From Nemertoderma westbladi (lineage: Eukaryota > Xenacoelomorpha > Nemertodermatida > Nemertodermatidae), in assembly GCA_032718475.1 (NCBI GenBank), contig JAUCBJ010007160.1, forward strand, positions 24,846 to 88,845: a DNA stretch of 64,000 nucleotides, written 5' to 3'. The notes beneath the pieces are model-generated. The model had not been told where the DNA came from and searched no databases. It saw nothing but the letters and a program-made list of their open reading frames with translations. Shown here in pieces: positions 33,566-43,112 of this stretch; position 1 is the first letter of the stretch, and every line of letters starts with the position of its first letter. Both the position numbers and the translations under genes were made by a program.

Positions 33566-33816
33566 ATGACTGAGTTGATAGAAGATGATCTTGATATCAG
33601 GGAGCGATATACCCTACCATTGCTAGCGTTTGTTGATAGTTTAATACGCGGCGACGTTCGTCAACCTACTACGGAGGACGATGGCCATTATATCGAACTG
33701 CCAATGTCAAAGGAACAACTCACGCGTGAATTGGACTATAGAAAATTCACCGCTCGCTATACGCATCGTAATGGTATGTATATGGGCTTCTTAACTACTG
33801 GTCATCCTATTGATTT
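33566..33816 (+). CDS. ORF-X, 5' part, copy 1 (cut by adapter)
   Basis: ATG 33566 opens a frame starting MTELIEDDLDIRERYTLPLL and running through RELDYRKFTARYTHRNGMYM to GHPIDL at about 33815. The next codons come from the adapter, so the annotated end is artificial. The same start and most residues occur in copy 2 (41455 leftwards). I do not recognise the family. It is acidic, has no signal peptide or membrane segment, and so does not look like an envelope protein. It lies in the same orientation as gag, 1.7 kb downstream. Confidence 0.5.
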
Positions 33817-33869
33817 AGTACTCTGCGTTGATACCACTGCTTAAAGCAGTGGTATCAACGCAGAGTACT
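33817..33869. other. Back-to-back SMART-type PCR adapters (technical artefact)
   Basis: 33844-33869 begins AAGCAGTGGTATCAACGCAG and continues AGTACT, the SMART PCR primer sequence. 33817-33842 is its exact reverse complement, with one extra A between them. This sequence is not natural. It marks a chimeric or unresolved join, so DNA left of 33816 and right of 33870 may not be neighbours in the genome. The copy 1 element is cut exactly here. Confidence 0.97.
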
Positions 33870-35192
33870 CAGAACAAATAATATATAATATACACTATTC
33901 TAGAACAAAAATAAAATAAAAAAATTATTGTTCTAGAACATTCAGCTAGTAATTTTTTAAATTTAAAATAGCTAGTAATAAAAAAAAATTTATTTATTTA
34001 TATTATTTTTAAAAAATTTATCTACCGGTACCAAATTGTATCATTTGTTAAATTTAATAGCTATTATAAAATTAAAAAAAACTAGCTATATGTTTTAGAA
34101 CATTATTATTTTTTATTTTATTTATGTAATATTATATTTTTTTGGTTTATGCCTATTTTTCGAGTCCTCAGGCAAAGGACAGAGTAGCCGATGATGTCAG
34201 GGACCTTAGAATCGGGACTGTCTAAAACTGTCGAAAGTCTCTGTCCTAAATCCCGGTCGGTCCAATTTTTTCCCGGTCCACAAGAATATTAATAAAACCC
34301 GGTCCAAAAACTTGCCTAAAAAGTCCCTCCTAGACCAGCAGAAAGTCTCCCATTTCGGTAATTGTAATGCTTTTTAGCTGATATTAACTTAACTTTTAAC
34401 TCCATTATTTGCATAATTAATTTTTAAAACCAAAATATCACATTATACACAATAATATTGATAATGATGCTGGACGCCACCTAGATCGCAAGCGAGTAAT
34501 GGTGGTGGTCGCCCATTGGTGATATGAATGAATTGAAGTGATTGGTACCGATGAAGTACATATAGCAACCCTCCCTGTACCCATGCCCAATACCGCCCTC
34601 TCCCAGTACCGATACAACTTACCCGTTATATATATTTGGCAGATGTTTACTACACGTGTATGGTGACGACGCTGACAAATCCGCAGTTCTCCAGTCTACC
34701 GTTAGGTGGCTGTTAGATTATTATTGTTAGGGCTCCAGTGAATGGCATGTGGTGGTTAGATCCTACCTGCTGCCGCTACTGGTCTTTTCACTACCGGTAT
34801 TCTTCCTGTCTGCCTTAACTGTCCTTCACAAGGCTATGAGCCTACTGTACATACAGCATGTTACTACTGTATGTTATCGGTACTACATATACTGTACAGA
34901 AGGCCCTACTGGTATATGCTGCTGTATGGTGGTATGTGTTCTGCTGAGTGTCGGAATTGGAATTGTTTAATTGACATCAAAATATAGGAAGAAAGTGAAA
35001 CTAAATAAAAACGAACATTACGGGTGTAGATAAAAACCAATATAGTCATAGCCGCATAAGGCTGTAAGGATATAGATTGGGCTAATTATACTAAGACGGT
35101 GAAAAAATAAGATACCGGTACAAACTTGGAATACACAGAAGTGCAATATGTCAAATACGGAATACACAAATAAAATATAATCATATGTAGGT
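33870..35192. other. No recognised gene
   Basis: Very AT-rich to about 34170, then mixed sequence. The 73-codon frame at 34749-34970 is hydrophobic but matches nothing I know and has no supporting context. No repeats were identified beyond TACCGGTA-type motifs common in the window. Confidence 0.4.
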
Positions 35193-36287
35193 TAGGGCGG
35201 TGCGTTTTTTACTTTTTTTCGATTTCATTGTTCTACCGGTGCACAAAAGTTGCCAAATGGTAAAAAAATAAGGAAAAAAAATTTCTTGAAATTTCGTCTA
35301 TATCTTCACGGATCCCAAGAGGGTTGAAATTTTGGTAGAGCGAATAGTTTTTGAGATATCGCAGAAAATGTGAAGTCCGGCACAAGTCTACATTTCCGCC
35401 TTGATGTGATATGGACAAATCCCCAAAAAAATTTATTTTGAATTATCTGAAGGAATCAAGTATAGACACATGACTGCAACAAATTGATTTAGTGTATACA
35501 CAGACACCTTCAAAATTAAAGAGTAGTGATTAGTTTACTATAGTTTTTGTACAAAATGTGTGGAATGGGTCAACTGAATATCAAGTATTAATTGGTGGAC
35601 ATAGTCTTGACATTTTGTATAATAACTCAAGAACTAATGACTCTACTGCTGTTATTTTAAAGGTGTCTAAACCCACTACATCGATCATTTCTGTGATGTG
35701 TCTATTCTTGGTTCCTTGAGATAATTCAAAATAAAATTTTTGAGGATTTGTCCATATCGCATCAAGGTGGTAATGAAGACTTGTGCCGGACTTCACATTT
35801 TCTGCGATATCTCAAGAACTATTCGCTCTACATCTGTTTTGAAGTTGTCTACCCCCACTAAATCGGACATTGCGGTTCTAATGAGCATAATATTAATGCA
35901 GTATGATAATTCAAAGTTGGCCATCGCGAAAATTGGAATTATCATCACTTGCGCCAAATGGTAGGTTCTGTCCATGTGCCTGTGGCACTAGTTCCCTTGA
36001 TCCAAAAATTAAAATTTTGGTATCTAACTAAGTTTGGACCCTTTTGATGACATTTGATGCATGCAGGAAGTTATTTTTTGAGTCATTGTACTTTCATTAA
36101 TGTCTAATATTGCTATAAATTTCATTATGGTGCATTGCGAAGGCTCAAAATTTCAACCCTCTTGGGATCCGTGAAGATGTAGACGAAATTTAAATAAATT
36201 TTTTTTCCTTATTTTTTCACCATTTGGCTACTTTTGTGCACCGGTAGAACAATGAAATCGAAAAAAAGTAAAAAACGCACCGCCCTA
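35193..36287. mobile_element. 1095-bp hAT-like non-autonomous foldback element
   Basis: The element starts TAGGGCGGTGCG and ends CGCACCGCCCTA. It is flanked by a perfect 8-bp direct duplication, ATGTAGGT (35185-35192 and 36288-36295). The inverted arms match for about 150 bp with few differences. Further complementary blocks lie inside, for example GTGAAGTCCGGCACAAGTCT near 35370 against AGACTTGTGCCGGACTTCAC near 35779. An 8-bp duplication and a TAGGG-type end fit the hAT superfamily. There is no transposase, so it would move only with enzyme supplied elsewhere. Confidence 0.85.
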
Positions 36288-36295
36288 ATGTAGGT

Positions 36296-36984
36296 AGCAT
36301 TTGTAGAGCAGTAGAGGGCTTTATTTAGGATGAACAAATGTGAAATGTACAAAGTAGGCCTAGCACCTAGGCCTACTATGTAAATATTAATCTCAAATAT
36401 GGTGTAGTTAGTTACGTGTACCGGTAGATCAAAATATAGGGAGAAAGTGAAACTAAAACAAGAGCGAATATTACCGGAATAGATAAAACCAATATAGTCG
36501 TAGGAATATAAATCGAGCTAATTAATTGTACTAAAATGGTAAAAAAGTAAGATATATGCACTTGCAGTACACAGAAATATAATATGACAAAGACAGAGTA
36601 TGCAAGTAAGTAAGTAAGTATGTATTATCACAGGTAGAATCATTAAGCATAGGCATAAGTCTGTGCTTCGCTTGTCTGCCTTTTACTATAAATAAATGAG
36701 CTACGACTTCCGTATTATTATAGACTCTTTCTTCAGGATCTCAATATGGCGCAGTGCAGCAGTGCTGTACGTGACGTTCCTACAACAGTAAAAACCTTAC
36801 TATACAGTATTCAAATGATGGACTTTCAACAGGTCAGATAATGCAACCTACTCACTGACTCACCGCATTTATACCGGTCGGCGGTCGCCTATACTAATTC
36901 TGATGTCTAGGCCTACCTACTTCTGATGGTGGTACAGTAGCATATACTCTTCTGTACCATTATATGCGGTAGGTGCTATAATGC
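36296..36984. other. No recognised gene
   Basis: AT-rich, including a partial echo (36425-36600) of the segment at 34975-35165: AAAATATAGG, GAAAGTGAAACTAAA and TAAAACCAATATAGTC occur in both. The two echoes lie on either side of the hAT-like element, suggesting an older direct duplication of about 190 bp. Confidence 0.5.
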
Positions 36985-37570
36985 ACAACGAGCAACAATG
37001 ACCAACAATGAGCAACAACGAGCAACAATGAGCAACAACGAGCAACAATGATCAACAACTAGCAACAATGAGCAACAACGAGGAACATTAATGAGCAACA
37101 ACTTGCAACAATGAGCAACAACGAGCAACAATGATTAACAACGAGCAACAATGAGCAAGAACGAGCAATAATAAAGTACAACAACGAGTATCAATGAGCA
37201 ACAACGAGTAACAATGAGCAACAACGACCAACTATGAGCAACAATGAGCAACAACGAACAACAATGAGCAATAACGAGCAACAATGAGTAACAACGAGCA
37301 ACAATGAGAAACAACGACCAACAATGAGCAAAAACGAGCAATAATAAAGTACAACAACGATTAACAATGATCAACAACGAGTATTAATGAGCAACAACGA
37401 GCAATAATAAAGTACAACAACGAGTAACAGAGCAACAACGAATAACAATGAGCAACAATGAGGAACAACGAACAACAATGCGCAACAACGAGCAACAATG
37501 AGGTACAACGAGCAATAATAAAGTACAACAACGAGCAACAATGAGCGACAATGAGCAACAATGAGCGACA
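36985..37570 (+). repeat. Minisatellite of 10-bp units (TGAGCAACAA/CGAGCAACAA), left array
   Basis: The unit alternates TGAGCAACAA and CGAGCAACAA. Occasional longer inserts read CGAGCAATAATAAAGTACAA. With a 10-bp period and no stops in most phases, several frames stay open on the minus strand; these are not genes. Confidence 0.95.
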
Positions 37571-37575
37571 CGTTC

Positions 37576-38189
37576 GTGGGGACTTCGCGCAGCACGTAGT
37601 CGGCAAGCCTTGGCATACGGTTCATATAGAGCAAATGGGGCATGTCTAGTTTGGACCCCATATCCCATGCTATAAATGTATTCATTCGATATACAATCAT
37701 ATGTTAATCCGCTAGGTGGTGTCAAATTGTTATTCTGCAATTTCGTACTTACCAGTGCAGCACTGTACAGCAGTACCGTACCGGTAGGCCTATGTCATTA
37801 CTTCTGAGTCTCTAGCGGATCCCCAATTAAATGTCTTAACTTTTCAATTTCGTAAAAGATAGACTTCATGATTCTCTACAGGCCACCAAAATTTCAGCTC
37901 AGGAAAATGAGGCCTTCCCGAGAAATTTAACATTTTCTAAAAACCACATAATCTGTCGTAGCTGACGTCAGACTGCATGATTTTTCACCAAACTTTACAA
38001 ACTTTCTAAACTTTCTCTCTACTACTTACCTACTAAGTTTGGTTCAATTCCGAACGAGCGATGCCGAGAAATTCGCGTTCAAACATTTACCAGACAGACG
38101 GACGGACAGACAGACAGACAGACGGACATGCCCCATTTGCCCTATATGAACCGTATGCAAAGGCTCGCCGACTACGTGTCTCGCCCCAC
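37576..38189. mobile_element. 614-bp element with inverted ends inside the minisatellite
   Basis: 37576-37646 (starts GTGGGGACTTCG) and the reverse complement of 38125-38189 (starts GTGGGGCGAGA) share CACGTAGTCGGC, GCATACGGTTCATATAG and GCAAATGGGGCATGTC. The same minisatellite in the same orientation lies on both sides, so this segment interrupted it. The interior has a GACGGACAGACAGACA microsatellite near 38095-38127. No target duplication could be fixed. Confidence 0.55.
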
Positions 38190-38490
38190 AATGAGCAACA
38201 ATGAACAACAACGAGCAACAACGAGGAACAACGAGCAATAATAAAGTACAACAACGAGCAACAATGAGGAACAACGATCAATAATAAAGTACAATAACGA
38301 GCAACAATGAGGAACAACGAGCAATAATAAAGTACAACAACGAGCAACAATGAGGAACAACGAGCAATAATAAAGTACAACAACAAGCAACAATGAGGAA
38401 CAACGAGCAATAATAAAGTACAACAACGAGCAACAATGAGGCGAACAACGAGCAATAATAAAGTACAACAACGTGTAACAATGAGCAACC
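38190..38490 (+). repeat. Minisatellite of 10-bp units, left array continued
   Basis: Same unit and orientation as 36985-37570, here with regular CGAGCAATAATAAAGTACAA inserts, giving a higher-order period of about 50-60 bp. The minus-strand frames of 76-148 codons over it are artefacts. Confidence 0.93.
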
Positions 38491-38800
38491 AAAATAGCAA
38501 TAAATTTTGGTGGTAACCAAAACAATGAACCAAAGTTATGACATGTTATTGTTAGAAGATTATGGGTCCGGACACAAAAAGCTGAGGTAATAAGGGTCCG
38601 GTCAATAATACACAAGTAAAATATAAATCAAATATAAAGCTTCAATACGGTATTAAGAGGGTCTGGTCTGGTCAGTAGTTGCAGTGAAGTGCCCTGCAAC
38701 TCCTGAGCAACTAACTCACTAACCTTAACCCAGTAACCTAAATAACAAATCATAAATACAAAATAGGCTTGGCCTACCCCACCCCACAAGCTATACAGTA

Positions 38801-40091
38801 TGTTCGCGCTTTCAGACCTTTGGCAGTTTAACCCACCAAATTAAGATGTCTTCTAGATATTAAATCTGTTTTTTAGTCTATGACAAGTTTTTGATTCACT
38901 ACACTAGTCGAAACCAATCCGTGCGCGACCATTCACCCGCTGGATATTCCCGGGAGATTGGGTTCGACGGTTTAATTTTATTGCTATGTAAGCCTAATGT
39001 ATTATTCGACTGACAGTACTATATAATCTCTGACAATATTATTCACCTTCGGTAATATTAACAGTTCCTTTAGGACGTGGCGCTTTATCTATATAAACAG
39101 AGTTATGACTTAAACTACTCACAACGATATGGCTTAATTATAATTCACATATATGGCGCATTCTTTAGGAATTGCTTCTTTAACAGACTCACTCATACAC
39201 CATGCTGCACAATACTGCACACTAATCTGCCAATCTTCACTGATTTTAGTCACATATAAAAGGAACACAGGCTGACTCATGTAGGGTCTATCAAATAACA
39301 TTAGATTCACTTCAAACCACTTTAACATAAGTCACAATCGTTTATCTGTAACCCTTCTCTCTTACCTTCGGTATATCAAGAATATTGGGTTTCGGGGTTG
39401 TTTATCGTTATTCCAAATATAATAATTCATCAACCATATTATGAAGAACTGACGGTAAATAGCAGTATAAAACAACAATGAAAACACTGATTGCTATGAG
39501 TTTGCAATGTTTCAGCAGTCAGCATGTATGATCAGTTAGCAGTGATTCCATGAGTTTGATCGGTATTTTAGTACCGGTATGTCAGCAGCGGTATGTCAGC
39601 AGGTAGTCGTTTGTTAAAGGATATATGCCCTTTATAATTAAACCTACCAGTGTACGACTAAAAAACAGTACAGCACAAAATACTTCCAAGCCGTTCTTTC
39701 TTTGGCTCAGGACTGAATGTAAACACTGCACATAGGCATTGCGTCATTTCTCGGAAATTTTCTGTACAAGGAGCCACAAAACGCTCTAATTGGCTGACTG
39801 AACTGAGAGACGCCGTAGAACAAAGGAAATCAACACGTATGAATGTCAGCTGTTAACCGTAGTCATAGTAACTACTGTTCAAGAGTAGCTATCACCCCTT
39901 TGCGTCACGAATTGCCATAGAATCATAAAATATGCCTTTCACAGTACACATACGGAGGAAATAGGTCTTAGATCCTCTAAAAACACCGATACAGCAATAA
40001 TACGGTCTCTTACACTTATTAAATCAACTACAGAGTATTTTAATGTAAAAGATAATAAAAATAACGGGGCAATTCAGCAAAGGCTTTTACA
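38801..40091 (-). repeat. 3' LTR of copy 2
   Basis: 1291 bp, TG...CA termini (TGTAAAAGC ... GCGCGAACA on the minus strand). It matches 52086-53376 with one visible substitution (T/A near 38889). The short frames inside it (about 60-64 codons) also recur in the other LTR copies and are not supported as genes. Confidence 0.92.
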
Positions 40092-41455
40092 CCGCTCCCA
40101 GAAAATGGGATTTTCAGTCTATAAAATATAAAAATCACAGTTTCTAAAACATAAAGATACTCTAAACAGTTAGTCTTTCTTACGCAGACGGCGTTTACGC
40201 AGTTTTTTGAGGCTAGCAAGAGTCCTTTTCTCTTTGGGGGGAGCCACTTTACTAGGAGGGCCATAACTCCTGGGTGAAGGGTGCAATATGATTGCATCAG
40301 AAGGTGTAGGATTGTGGTCGAGGTATCTGCCGTTTCGATATGCTTCTCCTCGAGCTGATTTTCCTCCGCTCGTAGCTGGATACGTTCATCCAAAAACTCT
40401 CGCAGAGAATAGGATCGTCCAAGTTCGATAACTTCTTAGAGATTCTGGATTTCCCAATCGAATTGAGATAAGGCCAATTCGTTTATCGATTGGACTTACT
40501 GTTATAACTTACGTTTATCTGAACAAGCGCAGGTTTCCTTTTTGATCTTTATAAAATAGCGTTTAACTCGTTTCGTACAACGCTCTCCTTCACCTTGATG
40601 AGGGGTTGTATCGCGTTAAACGTGGACGACCATACGGTTGGATAGTGATATTAGGTGTCCGCGTCACAATCCGGCTAGGTAAGATGGGCGGCTAGCTAGA
40701 AATCACTGTCGGAGTGTCACCGATTAATTGTTAGGGTAGCACTAGATCTTTGAACAGTGAATACAGTCCGCGAGGATCCGCGACACCACCAAGATCGCAG
40801 GTCTGAGGTCCAACTAAGGAATGAGGAGGTTTGACCGAGTATTCCGGGACTCTGATCGTAGGTTTACTCCAGGATCGTTCGAGCCGAGTGAGCATGGGTG
40901 ATACGTCAACAAGTTTCGGTTTACGTGGATGTTTATGTCTTTCCGTTTATTAGTTGGGTCTAGGGCATTTATCGTAATAATACCAAAGACGCACGTCTGG
41001 TAGGGTAAACGCGGGTGATATTTATTTGTTGTTACAATGCTTCTATCAAGAATTCCAAATATACGTTGGAGTTACCGCGTTTATTTGTTTCTTTAATGTC
41101 TTTTCTTTCGAGCCGATTTCGAATAGAATTTTCGCATTCGAATTTCCGTTTATGGTTCCGACTCCGCTGGGCAGGATATATAGTCGACATAGTCCGTATT
41201 GTGTAAATCGATAGGATGACCAGTAGTTAAGAAGCCCATATACATACCATTACGCCGCGTATATCGAGCAGCGAATTTTCTATAGTCTAACTCACGCGAG
41301 AGCTGCACTTGGGACATTGTCGGTTAGATATAACGACCATCGTCCTCCGCAGCAGTTAGACTAACGTCACCGCGTATTAAGCTATCAACAAACGCTTGCA
41401 AAAGTAGAGTATATCGCTCCCCGATACCAAGATCATCTTCTATCAACTCAACCAT
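40092..41455 (-). pseudogene. ORF-X, copy 2 (degraded)
   Basis: ATG 41455 matches the ORF-X start of copy 1: MVELIEDDLGIGERYT, then RNGMYMGFLTTGHPIDL. A TAA interrupts it at about residue 48 and another stop lies near 41150. Further along the same strand coding-like stretches continue in other frames. One has KHPRKPKLVDVSP and SKPTIRVPEYSVKPP (about 40940-40735). Others have SLREFLDERIQLRAEENQLE (about 40415-40355) and a basic end TLASLKKLRKRRLRKKD with stop at about 40170. Together they suggest a once larger protein, perhaps 300-400 residues, with an acidic N-terminus and a strongly basic C-terminus, before the 3' LTR. No family recognised; no membrane segment. Confidence 0.45.
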
Positions 41456-43112
41456 ATCTGCTATATGAGTTTATCCATATTATAATGAGTTTATATTCAG
41501 GCTAGCGAGCGTCGCTGCCTACTCCAATTAACCCCCGGACAGTACGAGATCCTCAGCGCCGATGTGTCGTCGCCGCTGTACTTTCGCCAACGACGTAGCC
41601 GCACAACGACAACGACAACCGGCACAAGTCACTCGACTGTCCGTCCCAAAGGCTTAGATGTACTTCAGGTTTTCCTTGGAGAGTTAGGTTACTTTTACGA
41701 TTGCGACTAGCTACTGTAAACACACCTTAGTAGTAACATTCGCCTATAAACTCACAAGTACCACACACACAACTTGTCACAAATTACACACACTCGGGTC
41801 ACTTGTCCGTTAGTCAATGCCTTCCAGAATGTCACTGTATTATTATGTATCCTTGGATACTATCAGTGCACTATTTATTCCCTATGCTATTCAATGGGAC
41901 AAGCTTTCTATTGTTCTTTTAACTCAATTCTAATTCTAGCGTGGTTGTTGCTATGGTGACATTATGCAAAGCTAGCGGTAGAATTAGAGCAATTCCAATG
42001 CATACAGATCTGGGATGTTATTTAATAGTATTCTTTAATAGTCAATGTTCTGTTTTATACATGACTTTATGAATTTTATCGGCTATTGACTATGTTTGGG
42101 AGACTTTCGCACACTCATACACATAATAAGATAAATCTCCGCTCCCTTGATCTATTAATTAATGGAATTTTGGGAATGTTATAAATTGCGTAAAAATGGC
42201 AATTTATTAAATTCATTAAAAGGCATGAATTTAAATTTATTCCCTGAAATTTTATTATTTGATAATTAAATGGACATATTTTGATTCTAGAACTTGTCTA
42301 GGGACACAAGATCCTTAATTCTAAGAAAATTGTCTCTTTAAGAATATCGGTAAATGCTACGATATCTTAATTGACTAGAATTGTTGAAGGATCTGAATTT
42401 TACAGATTTTGACTTATTTGATTTGTAAATATTAACTAATTAATATTTGAGATGGGCACCGATTTATTCCAGAACTTGTCTGGGGACGTTAACCTCTGAT
42501 TCTATAATTTGTCTTTCAAGTATATCGGTGGGTGCCGCGATATCTTAATCGACTAGAATTACAGATGGTCAAAGGGTTTAACAGATTTATTTTGCGTTAT
42601 ACGCTACTGTTAAATGGACATCACGCTACTATATGTATTATTTAATATACGGTATGAGAGCAATATCGCACGAAGCAATGTCAGTGTGAAGAGGCAAGTC
42701 GTTTCCAAGGTCTACCCAGAGCTTGGTTTAGCCGAGACACGAGGATCTGAACTTTGCATTCCTAATACTCTGCCTACCAATAATACTTAAATATAGTAGT
42801 GGCTTTATTGTACTTTAATAAGTACGGACATTTCATCTTACTGTAGTTACGTATTTGTAATGTAATACGGACGGTAAGGAAAGAAAAAAAAAGAATTATT
42901 TCTTGCCGTCGCATTAAATATAATATATACGTAATTAAGTAATAAACGCGAATATATATTGCACTAATCTACTAAATAATCGCTAAAATAACATTCTACT
43001 GAATAAAATTAAAGAAAACGATTATAATAGAATTACATAGTAATACATACATAAATATAAAAATAATAAAATAATATAAAATAATAGAGTCACACACCCA
43101 CCCCATATGTTG
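41456..43112. other. Non-coding region between pol remnant and ORF-X, copy 2
   Basis: Matches 31863-33565 in reverse orientation with moderate divergence. No supported coding frame. The ORF-proximal end shares GC-rich phrases such as GCGAGCGTCGCTGCCTA with copy 1. A long untranslated stretch conserved between copies could hold signals for packaging or expression of ORF-X; this is inference. Confidence 0.5.

Larger units (their letters stand above)
23133..33816 (+). mobile_element. BEL/Pao-derived non-autonomous retrotransposon, copy 1 (no LTRs)
   Basis: This whole stretch aligns in reverse orientation to 41206-51934, apart from insertions and deletions: leader, gag, protease, pol remnant, 3' region and start of ORF-X. 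Copy 1 begins at TACAGCAGTATTATTCG (23133), which corresponds to a position 151 bp inside copy 2's 5' LTR, so its 5' LTR is missing. It stops at the adapter junction at 33817, so its 3' part is unknown. It carries its own 1.9 kb insertion (27966-29870). It is inactive: gag has several frame breaks and one zinc-knuckle cysteine is replaced. Confidence 0.85.

Noticed and set aside
34749-34970. Hydrophobic 73-codon frame as a membrane protein gene
   Set aside because: No ATG-supported context, no neighbours, no homology recognised; hydrophobicity follows from T-rich composition.
37135-38615. Many minus-strand frames of 76-148 codons
   Set aside because: Products of the 10-bp minisatellite read in several phases.
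39077-39328. Small frames of 60-64 codons repeated at 52362-52613 and 58716-58967
   Set aside because: They lie inside the LTRs, overlap on opposite strands, and are conserved only because the LTRs are near-identical.
38801-40091. DNA transposon with TGTTCGCGC ends, as three independent copies
   Set aside because: Two copies are direct repeats of equal length bounding BEL/Pao sequence with a shared CAGTA duplication, which fits LTRs; the ends are only weakly inverted relative to each other.
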